Source: Erythrobacter sp. 3-20A1M
Lineage (GTDB): Bacteria > Pseudomonadota > Alphaproteobacteria > Sphingomonadales > Sphingomonadaceae
DNA length: 64,000 bases
NCBI RefSeq assembly: GCF_018636735.1
Contig: NZ_CP045200.1
Location: 248,001-312,000, forward strand
Direction of reading: 5' to 3'
Shown piece after piece: positions 1-11,215 of the stretch. Under the pieces are notes generated by a model, which had not been told where the DNA came from, ran no database searches, and saw nothing but the letters and a program-made list of their open reading frames with translations. A program made the position numbers and the translations under genes. Each line of letters begins with the position of its first letter. Positions within the stretch are counted from its first letter, which is position 1.

Positions 1-1
1 C

Positions 2-160
2 GGCGCGCCGCTCCGCATGCGAATCGAGCGACAGCTCGGCTACAAGCATGCGAAATATCTTACCGCGATCGAGGCGGTCGCTTCGCTTGACGATATTGCG
101 GGCGGCCAAGGCGGGTATTGGGAGGATACCACCGGCTATCAATGGTATGCTGGCGTCTGA
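2..160 (+). CDS. Molybdopterin-dependent oxidoreductase, C-terminal end (partial)
   Basis: An open frame runs from the window edge to a TGA and encodes 52 residues. They include RQLGYKHAKYLTAIEAV and GYWEDTTGYQWYAGV, which resemble the C-terminus of sulfite-oxidase/YedY-like molybdopterin oxidoreductases, where a lysine-rich strand is followed by a WE..GYxWYAG ending. The catalytic and cofactor-binding part lies upstream of the window, so substrate and localisation cannot be judged. The family call rests on recognition of this short tail alone. Confidence 0.55.
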   Translation, partial: GAPLRMRIERQLGYKHAKYLTAIEAVASLDDIAGGQGGYWEDTTGYQWYAGV

Positions 161-276
161 TCGCTTCGCCGCCCCGACGCCCAATATTTTCTTTTCCGCA
201 AACCGGTTGATTATCACGCGCGCCATAGGCAGCGAACGCGTCGTGGGGAGGAGATAACGGCAAATGCGGGCACGTA

Positions 277-1530
277 ATGAGCAAGACACTCCTCAAGCAG
301 GTTCTGGGCAAGATCGTCACCGATGGGCAATTGCTCGTCGGCTTCGCTGATGGGGAGATTGCCGAGTTCGGTCGCCCGGCCGCGGGCTATCCAAATGTGA
401 CCATCCGCTTCGCCGATCGCCGGGTCCCGCGCGATATCGTGCTCGATCCACGCCTCGGCGTCGGCGAGGCATACATGGACGGGCGGTTGATCGTCGAGGA
501 AGGCGACATCCTCGATCTGGTGACCCTCTTTCGTGCCAACACGCGGTGGGAAGATGGCAGGCGCATTGCCGCGCCAGCGACCTTGCGCCGACTGCGGGAA
601 ACGATTGAGTTCGCCGTCAGCCAGATCAACAATGCGACTTCGTCGAAACGCAATGTCGCCGCACATTACGATATTGGAAACGCCCTCTACGAGCTGATGC
701 TCGATGCGGAGCACATGCAATACAGCTGCGCCTACTGGCCGCGCGACGACATGACGCTTGCGCAGGCGCAAGAGGCGAAGCTGGCGCATATCACTGCCAA
801 GCTTTCGATCGAGCCCGGCAACGAGATCCTCGACATTGGATGCGGCTGGGGTGGCATGGCGATCTACCTCGCCCGCCACTTCGATTGCCGGGTGACCGGC
901 ATCACGCTGTCCGAGGAACAGGCGGCGCTCGCGCGCGAGCGGGTAGCCGAGGCCGGTCTTGCGGATCGGATCACGATCGAGTTGACCGATTACCGGGATA
1001 TTCCGGGCCAGGCGCGCCAGTTCGACCGCATCGTCTCGGTCGGCATGTTCGAACATGTCGGTCGGTCCCAGTTCGACACGTTCTTCCGCACCTGCGCAGA
1101 GATACTGCGACCCAAAGGGGTGATGCTGCTGCATTCCATCGTGCGCTTCGGTCCTCCGGGATCCACCGACGCCTTTACGCGCAAGTACATATTCCCCGGA
1201 GGCTACATCCCGGCGTTGTCGGAGACCCTGGCCGCAAGCGAGAAATATCGCCTGATCGCCAGCGACGTCGAAGTACTTCGGGTTCACTACGCCAAGACGC
1301 TGCGCGAGTGGTATCGCCGGTGCATGGCGCATCGCGAGGAGATAGAGGCGCTGTTCGATGCGCGCTTCTTCCGCATGTGGACGTTCTATCTCGCAGGGGC
1401 CGCCACGGTGTTCGAGTATGGTGGGATGGGCAATTTCCAGATCCAGTATGTGCGCGACCGCCACGCCGTGCCGCTGACACGCGACTACATGGGCGAAGCG
1501 GAAAGCTCCCTTCTGCCCGTGGAAAGCTGA
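277..1530 (+). CDS. cfa: Cyclopropane-fatty-acyl-phospholipid synthase family methyltransferase
   Basis: Encodes 417 residues. The family methylenates double bonds of membrane phospholipid acyl chains using S-adenosylmethionine. The central class I methyltransferase motif ILDIGCGWGGMAIYLA lies near residues 186-201. It is preceded by the Cfa-type segment HYDIGNALYEL and MQYSCAYW (about residues 129-153), where the active-site histidine and tyrosine region is found. Length fits the 380-430 residue family. The N-terminal 120 residues match the usual Cfa N-terminal domain. A GAGGAG-like sequence lies about 25 bases upstream, not at ideal distance, so an alternative start at about 264 is possible. 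argG follows 63 bases later on the same strand, but no functional link is evident. Confidence 0.88.
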   Translation: MSKTLLKQVLGKIVTDGQLLVGFADGEIAEFGRPAAGYPNVTIRFADRRVPRDIVLDPRLGVGEAYMDGRLIVEEGDILDLVTLFRANTRWEDGRRIAAPATLRRLRETIEFAVSQINNATSSKRNVAAHYDIGNALYELMLDAEHMQYSCAYWPRDDMTLAQAQEAKLAHITAKLSIEPGNEILDIGCGWGGMAIYLARHFDCRVTGITLSEEQAALARERVAEAGLADRITIELTDYRDIPGQARQFDRIVSVGMFEHVGRSQFDTFFRTCAEILRPKGVMLLHSIVRFGPPGSTDAFTRKYIFPGGYIPALSETLAASEKYRLIASDVEVLRVHYAKTLREWYRRCMAHREEIEALFDARFFRMWTFYLAGAATVFEYGGMGNFQIQYVRDRHAVPLTRDYMGEAESSLLPVES

Positions 1531-1593
1531 CCTGCGATTGCAGCCTGCCAGCGGCGCTGTTACCGGCGCGCGATCCATCGGAGTACGACAATC

Positions 1594-2826
1594 ATGACCA
1601 ACGACACCCCCTCCTCCGTCAAGCGGGTTGTGCTCGCCTATTCCGGCGGACTCGACACCAGCGTCATCGCGAAATGGCTGGAGGTCGAGCGAGGCTGCGA
1701 GGTCGTGACCTTCACCGCCGATCTCGGTCAGGGCGAGGAACTGGAGCCGGCGCGCGCCAAGGCCCGGGCCATGGGTATCCCGGACGCGCATATCTTCATC
1801 GAGGATTTGCGCGAGGAGTTCGTGCGCGATTTCGTCTTCCCGATGATGCGCGCCAACGCCCGGTACGAGGGTGACTATCTGCTCGGCACCTCGATAGCGC
1901 GGCCGCTGATATCGAAGCGCCTGGTCGAGATAGCCCACGAAACCGGGGCCGATGCGATCGCCCATGGCGCGACCGGCAAGGGGAACGACCAGGTCCGCTT
2001 CGAGCTGTCCGCCTACGCACTCGATCCCGATATTCAGGTCATCGCTCCGTGGCGTGAGTGGGACCTTACCAGCCGCACCGCGCTGATTGCCTGGGCCGAA
2101 GAGCACCAGATCCAGGTGCCGAAAGACAAGCGGGGCGAAAGCCCATTCTCGACCGATGCGAACCTCCTGCATACATCTTCCGAGGGAAAGGTGCTCGAGG
2201 ACCCGTGGGAAGAGACGCCCGACTATGTATATTCGCGCACCGACCACCCGGAAGATGCGCCCGAGACGCCGGAATATATCACCCTGGCCTTCGAGCGCGG
2301 CGACGGCGTGGCGCTGAACGGCGAGGCGATGAGCCCCGCCACCCTGCTCGCCGCGCTCAACGATCTGGGACGCAGGCACGGCATCGGACGGCTCGATCTG
2401 GTGGAGAACCGTTTCGTCGGGATGAAGAGCCGGGGCATGTACGAGACACCGGGCGGTGAAATCTATGCGCGCGCGCATCGGGGGATCGAGCAGATCACGC
2501 TCGACCGCGGGGCGGCTCATCTCAAGGACGAGCTGATGCCGAAATATGCGGAGCTCATTTATAACGGGTTCTGGCTCAGTCCGGAACGCGAGATGCTACA
2601 GGCCGCGATCGATCACAGCCAGCAGAAGGTGACGGGCGAAGTCCGGCTGAAACTATACAAGGGGCTGGCCAGCGTCGTCGGCCGGCGCTCGCCCCAGACG
2701 CTCTATTCCGAGGCTCATGTAACGTTCGAAGACGATGCAGGCGCGTACGATCAGCATGATGCCGAAGGGTTCATTCGCCTCAACGCGTTGCGGCTGAAGC
2801 TGCTGGCGAAGCGCGACGGTCGTTGA
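1594..2826 (+). CDS. argG: Argininosuccinate synthase
   Basis: Encodes 410 residues, the usual length. The enzyme condenses citrulline and aspartate with ATP to argininosuccinate, the penultimate step of arginine synthesis, in the cytosol. The N-terminal ATP-pyrophosphatase loop [17 protein letters not shown] is at residues 12-28. Further family segments are [13 protein letters not shown] (about 129-141), the aspartate/citrulline-binding region with [16 protein letters not shown], and the YETPGGE motif near 285. No other arg gene is in the window, so it appears to be a single gene following cfa. Confidence 0.97.
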   Translation: MTNDTPSSVKRVVLAYSGGLDTSVIAKWLEVERGCEVVTFTADLGQGEELEPARAKARAMGIPDAHIFIEDLREEFVRDFVFPMMRANARYEGDYLLGTSIARPLISKRLVEIAHETGADAIAHGATGKGNDQVRFELSAYALDPDIQVIAPWREWDLTSRTALIAWAEEHQIQVPKDKRGESPFSTDANLLHTSSEGKVLEDPWEETPDYVYSRTDHPEDAPETPEYITLAFERGDGVALNGEAMSPATLLAALNDLGRRHGIGRLDLVENRFVGMKSRGMYETPGGEIYARAHRGIEQITLDRGAAHLKDELMPKYAELIYNGFWLSPEREMLQAAIDHSQQKVTGEVRLKLYKGLASVVGRRSPQTLYSEAHVTFEDDAGAYDQHDAEGFIRLNALRLKLLAKRDGR

Positions 2827-2854
2827 TCGAACGGCGGTGCGCCGACCGGTTGAG

Positions 2855-2897
2855 TTATCCACCTCTGTCCACCGCAAAATCGGGGAAAGGTGGATAA
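2855..2897. repeat. Inverted pair of DnaA-box-like sites downstream of argG
   Basis: TTATCCACCT (2855-2864) and its exact reverse complement AGGTGGATAA (2888-2897) are separated by 23 bases. The first nine bases match the DnaA box TTATCCACA at eight positions in each arm. A third, weaker match TTATCCAAA lies near 3482. A 7-bp hairpin (AAGTCGC/GCGACTT) follows at 2896-2915. This could be a regulatory or replication-linked site, or simply a hairpin in the argG 3' region; the sequence alone does not decide. Confidence 0.4.
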
Positions 2898-3377
2898 GTC
2901 GCTCTTGCGCGACTTGAAAAAGCAATAGTCGCGGCGCAGTTTCAAACCGTCGAGAGGGCAGAAACCCACCGGAGATCGAAGGCTCTAACAGCCGGAGATC
3001 AAAGGGGAACTTCAGCTTTCCCGATGTGGCGGGGAGACCGCTGCGACAATCGAGAACGGTATGCGGAAGGCCTTGGCCGGAAGCAAGCCGATCGCCCGAG
3101 ATGGTCGCGGTATGGCGCTCCGACACAGGCCGGTTTTCCGGTCGACGCGAGGAAGCATCGGGCGGCTTCGGCCAAGCGATGCGGACGATGACCGTCGAGT
3201 GTGGATATCGGTCTCGGTATTGCGGACCTTGCATCGCGGCCTTCGGGTCGAATGCGTGTAAACGATACCGGATGCCGGTGCGAGCGCCGGTCTTGAAATC
3301 TTCCCACCCACGCGGCGGGGAGGCGAAGAACCGGGCGCCAAGTTCGCTCTTCGGAGCGACCACGCGTCGGTAAGAGT

Positions 3378-3410
3378 GGGGTCGGCAGCAATGCCGGCCC
3401 CATTTGCTTT
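3378..3410 (+). terminator. Intrinsic terminator candidate
   Basis: GGGGTCGGCA and TGCCGGCCCC form a 10-bp stem (one G-T pair) around a GCAA tetraloop at 3378-3401, followed by ATTTGCTTT. The U-tract is imperfect. Its orientation fits a transcript running rightward from argG or from an unannotated RNA in the 2.9-3.4 kb region. Confidence 0.6.
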
Positions 3411-3711
3411 GGCCGCCGCTCTCGCGAGCCTGCACTGCGTGCTTGCTTTGGAGCTCACGAGCGCCAATTCGTAAGCCACTGTTTATCCAAAATTTTCCCA
3501 ACTCCATACCCTGGCGAATCGCGCATTTCATGCGAGTCGCCCACAAAACCTCCCTATTTCGCGGGAACCGGGGGGCGGTTGGGGACGTTTTGACTGTTCG
3601 GCGCGTGTGAATTGCGACGAAATGATGGCACGGCGGGACCAGCGGCTCTCGCATGGGTGCCATCTGCACTCCCCAGCCTGTATCCCCCCGGCCATGGAAC
3701 GCAACAGCCCC

Positions 3712-4221
3712 ATGTCCCGCCCCTGGCTCGCTCTCGGCGTCGGCTTTGCCACGCTGCTGGTCTCGCCGGCGAGCGCATCCGCCCCCGTCCCGACCGGACC
3801 GCAGGCCGAGTTCACGAGCAGCTTCGCCGCCGTGGCATCCCTCCCCTCAACGCCCGAGGCCCGCGGCAACGTGGTCGACATCTCCGAGATCGAACCCCCG
3901 CTGGAGGTCGCGATCGAGGATGACGGCGAGGTCATCGGCAGCGGCAATGCGTCCTATTACGGCCGCAAGTTCCAGGGCCGCCGCACCGCCAGCGGAGAGC
4001 GGTTCGACATGAACGACTTCACCGCCGCGCACCGCACCCTGCCCTTCGGCACCCGCGTGCGCGTGACGAACGAGGCGAACGGCAAGTCCGTTGTCGTGCG
4101 CATCAACGACCGCGGACCGTTCTCCGGCCACCGCATCCTCGACCTCAGCCGCGCGGCCGCGAGCGAGATCGGCATCGTCGGCGCCGGGCACGGCCGCGTG
4201 GAGCTCGCCCGGCTCGACTGA
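3712..4221 (+). CDS. Septal ring lytic transglycosylase RlpA family protein
   Basis: Encodes 169 residues from this start. It opens with a signal peptide (MSRPWLALGVGFATLLVSPASASA), which is why this ATG is chosen over an in-frame ATG at 3694 or GTG at 3607. The C-terminal 90 residues form a double-psi beta-barrel of the RlpA type: GNASYYGRKFQGRRTASGE, then TLPFGTRVRVTN, then the catalytic-type VRINDRGPFSGHRILDLS. RlpA proteins act in the periplasm on peptidoglycan lacking stem peptides. No SPOR domain follows, so septal targeting is not evident. Neighbours give no operon. Confidence 0.82.
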   Translation: MSRPWLALGVGFATLLVSPASASAPVPTGPQAEFTSSFAAVASLPSTPEARGNVVDISEIEPPLEVAIEDDGEVIGSGNASYYGRKFQGRRTASGERFDMNDFTAAHRTLPFGTRVRVTNEANGKSVVVRINDRGPFSGHRILDLSRAAASEIGIVGAGHGRVELARLD

Positions 4222-4341
4222 GGACACCCGCTGGCATCGCTTCTAGCGAGCCGGCCTTCCGCGTTCCCCATCCTTCACCCGCTTGCCAAGCGCGCCGCCG
4301 CGGGCCATCGCTGAGGGCGGCGTAGTCGCGGGGGTCTGCGG

Positions 4342-4986
4342 GTGGACGAATTTCCCTTCCTGTTCGAGCTGTTCACGCTCCTCATCAGCCTGGCGGTGGC
4401 GGAGGTGCTGGGCGGTTTCGCCCGCATCCTGAAGCTGCGCGCCCGGCGCAAGGCGGGGGTCGACCCGCACGCGATCAGGGTCCGCGTCGGCTGGCTCGTC
4501 CCGCTGCTGGGCCTGCTCGTGCTGCTCGACCTCGCCACCTTCTGGAACATCATGTGGGGCGCGCGCGAGGTGCTCGACATGCGCATGGCGATGGTGTTCG
4601 GCGTGCTGACCCTGATCGGCGGCTACTACCTCGTCTCAACCCTCGTGTTCCCGGACGAGCCCGAGCTGTGGCCCGATTTCGACGCCTATTTCTGGCAGCA
4701 GAAGCCGGTCGTCGTGTGGGGCATCCTCGCCCTCAACCTGGCCGCGCAGGGCGCGATCATGGCGCTGGGCGGCGGGCAGGCGCAGGACCCGGCGGCGATG
4801 CAGCGGTTCGTGGAAAGCCACCCGCTGTTCTCCTTCGCCAGCCTGGCCCTGCTGTTCAACTTCCCCGCCTTCGCGTGGCTGGCGCTGACCAAGGGCAAGC
4901 GGCGCGCGATCGCGCTGATGGCGTTCGTCATCGCCACGCAGATCCTGTTCGCGATCAGCAGCTGGGAGCTGAAGGGGCAGCTCTAG
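4342..4986 (+). CDS. Integral membrane protein of unknown function
   Basis: Encodes 214 residues from a GTG start. Hydrophobic segments lie at about residues 5-27, 49-68, 76-98, 125-145, 165-180 and 190-208, suggesting five or six membrane helices. A basic loop (LRARRKAGVD) follows the first helix. No catalytic motif is recognised. Its last 32 bases overlap the 3' end of the convergent gene on the other strand. Base composition is like the surrounding genome, suggesting a resident gene rather than an import. Confidence 0.72.
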   Translation: MDEFPFLFELFTLLISLAVAEVLGGFARILKLRARRKAGVDPHAIRVRVGWLVPLLGLLVLLDLATFWNIMWGAREVLDMRMAMVFGVLTLIGGYYLVSTLVFPDEPELWPDFDAYFWQQKPVVVWGILALNLAAQGAIMALGGGQAQDPAAMQRFVESHPLFSFASLALLFNFPAFAWLALTKGKRRAIALMAFVIATQILFAISSWELKGQL

Positions 4987-5983
4987 CCCCCTCCCCCTCC
5001 CCGCTACCCCACAGGCCCGCGCATTTCGCATCGTCGGCGTCGTAGGCGGCGGCGAGGTCGGTTTCGGTCACGATCGCCCACCATCCGTCGAGATCGTGGT
5101 CGAAGGCCTCCCACTGCAGGCTGCGGATCACCGCCGCATCGCCCCCGTGGCGCGCCGCGAGAGCTTCCGGATCGGGCGCACCGGCGGGCCGCGCGGCCGC
5201 CATCGCGTCCAGCACCGCGCCGAAATCGGGATAGAAGCGCCCGAACACCCAGTTGCCCGGATCGTCCATCGCGTCTTCCCAGAAGGGGTAGTCGTGCGGT
5301 GGCACGCGGTCCTCGAAAGAGCCGCCGGGCCGGTCGGGATCGTGGGGGAGCGGACCACAGATGCCGCCGCAAATCCTACAGGATGGAACACCTGGAACAG
5401 TGTCCTGAGGGGAGAAAGCGGAGCGGTGCGCCCCGGCGGACGACGTGCCCTCCCCCGGTCGCGCCCAGCCGTTGGCAGGCCCTGCCTGCGCGGGGGCACG
5501 CTTAGCCGGATCGGGCAGGTCCTCGCCACGCCGCAGCGCGTCGATATCGTCGTCCAGCGTGCCGAGCGCGGCGACGACCTCCTCGCGGGCCTCCAGCCGG
5601 TCGAGCCGCGCGAGATGGGCGAGCAGCAGCCGCGTGTCGTAGCGGGTGCGGCGCGCGATCTCCTCCCCATGATAGAATACCGGCTCCTCGACCCCGTCGA
5701 GCGCGCGGCAGGCCAGCACCTCCTCCGCCCTTGTGCGCGCGGCAAGCAGCGCCGCGTCCCAGGCATGCGCGAACCCGCGCGAGCGCCGCCGCGCGCGATA
5801 GACGGTCTGTGCACTGACCCCGCCCGCCCGCGCGGCGAGCCGCACCACGCCGGTATCGGCCAGATGCTCGAGGAACGCGGCCTGCCGCGCAGGCGTGAGG
5901 ACGGTAAAGTGCCCGTCGGAGGACGTGGCGGTGGTGTCGGCAAACCCCTCGGCGGGGACGAGGGTGGTGGTGGGGGCGTTCAT
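4955..5983 (-). CDS. Helix-turn-helix protein of unknown function
   Basis: Encodes 342 residues. The ATG at 5983 is chosen because AGGAG lies about 9 bases upstream. Residues about 31-66 (PARQAAFLEHLADTGVV to VSAQTVYRARRRS) look like a homeodomain/phage-terminase-small-subunit type HTH, followed by a charged helical region (EEIARRTRYDTRLLLAHLAR). A linker includes a small cysteine cluster (CRICGGICG), and the C-terminal 100 residues are acidic and aromatic-rich. Similar proteins are, to my memory, common and unnamed in sphingomonads. It is high-GC, unlike the AT-rich cassette just upstream on the same strand, so it is probably not part of that cassette. Confidence 0.7.
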   Translation of the reverse strand: MNAPTTTLVPAEGFADTTATSSDGHFTVLTPARQAAFLEHLADTGVVRLAARAGGVSAQTVYRARRRSRGFAHAWDAALLAARTRAEEVLACRALDGVEEPVFYHGEEIARRTRYDTRLLLAHLARLDRLEAREEVVAALGTLDDDIDALRRGEDLPDPAKRAPAQAGPANGWARPGEGTSSAGAHRSAFSPQDTVPGVPSCRICGGICGPLPHDPDRPGGSFEDRVPPHDYPFWEDAMDDPGNWVFGRFYPDFGAVLDAMAAARPAGAPDPEALAARHGGDAAVIRSLQWEAFDHDLDGWWAIVTETDLAAAYDADDAKCAGLWGSGEGEGARAAPSAPSC

Positions 5984-6173
5984 GCGGTCCGGCTCCTGTG
6001 GGAGGATGGGGACCGGGTTAGTTATATGGGTGGGGGTGTGTAGGAAAATGCAATGATCCAAGCCAGGCTCAGTATGCAATTTCGACATCGTCAGCGCGCA
6101 ATAACGATAAAAGGAACAGCGCTTCCTCCAGTCGCGGGGTCACTACCCGACTAACGACGAACGAAAATATCCA

Positions 6174-7076
6174 TCACTCCGCACCATTCTTTATCACATG
6201 AGCTTGATGTTCGAACAAAGCGTTGCAGCACTCAGACCAAAAGTCACTGGACGGAATTTGCTCGATCAACTTCGACCCTCGCCGAAAGTTCTTCTCGCAA
6301 GCAATCAGTCGTTCGCGACCCTTCAGCCCCTGCATAGGTTTCATTTCAGGACTCGGACCCCATGGCTCTCTCAAAATTCGTGAAATTTTTTCCCTCTTAT
6401 CACTATAAAAATGCAACGAACCGCATTGATGGAAATACGATCCCAATTCAATTTCAAGCGTCTCTGCCATCATCTCTTGTAGAGAGGTCATTATAAAAAT
6501 ATCGTAAGGTAGACCCCAGTATACATCGTTACTTCTCATAGAAACAATTGCATCAAGCCGCCCATTTCTTATAAAGAATTGCATACTTGTTATACAAGCT
6601 ACGTCGCCAGAGTGAATTGCCCTCGAAGAGAAATCATCCCCATGAAAACTCAATACTGCCCGTCGGCTATCTGGATCAGAACGCAGAATATCCGATATAT
6701 TGTCCCACTGGCTAGGATTGCCATTTTTTCTCTTGAATATTTTATTGCCGTAACAACTGCCTCTTATCACTCTGTCTGAATCAGCGAACTCAAGCCAGCG
6801 CGGAGCATAAAAAGCCAGCTGATCAACCGATCTCTCGCCCCGAAGATTCCAGCATAATTCGCCAATCGCTAGCTTCGGCGACCAACGCCTCGCGCTCAGC
6901 GTGGTCATGCGGCGCCGAGGATTGGTAAGCTCTATCCCAACGAACATAAGTTCCTGGGTCGGCAATCCTCGCGGGGAAACAGTGCATGAATTGGCAAGCA
7001 ACTCTCGGAAAAGCTTTACCTGAATCTCGTTGACACTATCAGCACGAAAGCTGCGACTGCCGCATAGATTACTCAT
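6174..7076 (-). CDS. Thymidylate synthase-fold protein, predicted dCMP-type specificity
   Basis: Encodes 300 residues. The order of thymidylate synthase motifs is kept: ELCWNLRG (E73, like ThyA E58), SCYG near 107-110, DPDSRRAVLSF (phosphate-binding R138-R139), the catalytic-type cysteine in DVACITSMQFF (C161), MRSNDVYWGLPYDI (R181, S182, D184) and LHFYSD (H222, Y224). The asparagine that reads uracil in ThyA (N177) is aspartate here (D192), as in T4 dCMP hydroxymethylase. The ThyA C-terminal closing segment is not seen and the tail is different. The start overlaps the upstream stop (ATGAGTAA), so the two genes are probably coupled. Codons are AT-rich relative to neighbours, suggesting transfer. 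A canonical housekeeping ThyA is unlikely; the product formed is unknown. Confidence 0.72.
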   Translation of the reverse strand: MSNLCGSRSFRADSVNEIQVKLFRELLANSCTVSPRGLPTQELMFVGIELTNPRRRMTTLSARRWSPKLAIGELCWNLRGERSVDQLAFYAPRWLEFADSDRVIRGSCYGNKIFKRKNGNPSQWDNISDILRSDPDSRRAVLSFHGDDFSSRAIHSGDVACITSMQFFIRNGRLDAIVSMRSNDVYWGLPYDIFIMTSLQEMMAETLEIELGSYFHQCGSLHFYSDKREKISRILREPWGPSPEMKPMQGLKGRERLIACEKNFRRGSKLIEQIPSSDFWSECCNALFEHQAHVIKNGAE

Positions 7077-7866
7077 CTTCAGGGTCCTGAGCTGACGCAT
7101 CGCCAGCACTCGAACGAGAGCGCTGCTCTAATTTTTTCAGCCTGCTATTTATGCTCTTAAGTGTTTGCGCCAAATCAGCTTCCGACGAGGCGTTGACCTC
7201 AACTCTTGGATCGATCCATCGCTGCATCGCAGCGAACGAACCAAAGTTGAGTAGAAAAGTGACAAACGCTAAGAAGAATGCAATCACCGGTATCCAGATA
7301 AATGCGCTTTTTCTATATTTAGCAATAGATGCGTCGACAATTTCGCTAGTAAGTCTTTCGGAATTTAAAAACGAATCACCAAAATCTGAAACAACTCTAC
7401 GCCTAGAATCCGAAATATATTTATTATCTGGAATATCCACGACTGAATATCGGCTGCTTTCATCGATCCGATAAAATATGCATCGTAGAAATGATTGTCC
7501 CAACTCGATAATTTGGGGATCTTTGCTAAAATTAACAATGAAACTTGATATTCGGCCATGGTACCCAGGGTCAACAACACCGATGCCAAGCGCCAACAAT
7601 CCTTCATTAGAAAGTCGTGTCTTAATAAGTACGTTAGCATATACATTAGGGGGCATATGCAGTCTCTCTCTCGAGATAACTTCAACAATACCTTGAGCCG
7701 GTAATTTATAGCGTGTGGCTAATTCCCCATCGGGTTTGACGATGTGTCCAACACTCAAATCATAGCCAATAGCGCGATATTGGTCATCTTTTGCGTTCTG
7801 AACAATTCCCAGCTGCTCAATTATTTCCGAGTTCATGGTTGCCAGATTGTCTGGTTTGACCATCAT
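7069..7866 (-). CDS. Membrane-anchored dCTP deaminase/dUTPase-fold protein
   Basis: Encodes 265 residues from an ATG preceded by AGGGG at 7-base spacing; an upstream in-frame ATG at 7938 lacks this. Residues 33-37 (IGYDL) and 93-104 (LGIGVVDPGYHG), with the following N-x-x-K and G-Q-S-F segments, match the dCTP deaminase/dUTPase jelly-roll. The glutamate expected in the E. coli Dcd IVLEF motif aligns with phenylalanine (GRISSFIVN), and the RSS motif is TRLS. Residues 188-212 are a strong membrane helix, then a possible coiled coil (228-250) and acidic tail. It may therefore bind nucleotides without deaminating them. It is the first gene of a two-gene AT-rich unit and its last eight bases overlap the next start. 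Confidence 0.68.
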   Translation of the reverse strand: MMVKPDNLATMNSEIIEQLGIVQNAKDDQYRAIGYDLSVGHIVKPDGELATRYKLPAQGIVEVISRERLHMPPNVYANVLIKTRLSNEGLLALGIGVVDPGYHGRISSFIVNFSKDPQIIELGQSFLRCIFYRIDESSRYSVVDIPDNKYISDSRRRVVSDFGDSFLNSERLTSEIVDASIAKYRKSAFIWIPVIAFFLAFVTFLLNFGSFAAMQRWIDPRVEVNASSEADLAQTLKSINSRLKKLEQRSRSSAGDASAQDPEDE

Positions 7867-7981
7867 TAACGTACCCCTACGCCCTCGATGCAAGCCAAGT
7901 GTTTTGGCGCATACGACACACAGCGAGATAAGACCCATGCACGTTCAATAAGGAATTGATCGCGCGATAGCGAGATATCTC

Positions 7982-8089
7982 TCACTCCGTCGCCTCGCTA
8001 ACCCGCTCCTTCACAAGCCTCAACATAAGCGCAAGATACTGCCCCGTGTAGCTCGCCTTCACCTTCGCGACCTCCTCCGGCCCTTCGAC
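7982..8089 (-). pseudogene. Remnant of a second uvrA 3' end
   Basis: On the minus strand these 36 codons read VEGPEEVAKVKASYTGQYLA and on through LVKERVSEATE to a TGA. This is a UvrA C-terminal tail, parallel to the [21 protein letters not shown] tail of the intact uvrA that stops just upstream at 8100. The two copies differ substantially in DNA, so this is not a recent tandem duplication. It has no start of its own. Confidence 0.7.
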
Positions 8090-8099
8090 TACGCCGCTG

Positions 8100-11060
<2,961 letters not shown>

Positions 11061-11215
11061 AGGGGCCGTGTTCGCCTTGTGTTCCGCAAAGTCAAGCATG
11101 CCGGGCGGCATCGCCGTTCAAGAGCGAGCGGAAGGTCGCAGCGGTTCCGCCCGGTCGCGAGAGATGTGGGGTCGCGGCCGGGAAATGCAAAAGGCGGATC
11201 GATACGTCCGGTTCT

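Larger units (their letters stand above)
2827..3606. other. Gene-poor stretch after argG, possible non-coding RNA
   Basis: About 780 bases carry no convincing coding frame on either strand; the open frames present look like high-GC noise. The stretch contains the DnaA-box-like inverted pair near 2855-2897, a short hairpin, and a strong GC-rich hairpin with a partial T-tract at 3378-3410 oriented for rightward transcripts. A structured RNA ending there, or a long argG 3' untranslated region, would fit. I checked by eye for tmRNA, RNase P RNA and SRP RNA signature sequences and did not find them. Confidence 0.35.

Noticed and set aside
214-2520. Long minus-strand frame opposite cfa and argG
   Set aside because: Shadow of two confidently identified plus-strand genes, with no family features.
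2900-3400. tmRNA, RNase P RNA or SRP RNA in the argG downstream gap
   Set aside because: Signature sequences of these RNAs were looked for and not seen.
2653-3669. Minus-strand 338-codon frame across the argG downstream gap
   Set aside because: Begins over argG DNA, no ribosome binding site or motif, low-complexity Arg/Pro composition.
6089-7985. Mobile element carrying the AT-rich cassette
   Set aside because: No transposase, integrase, terminal inverted repeats or tRNA target was found, so only transfer by unknown means can be suggested.
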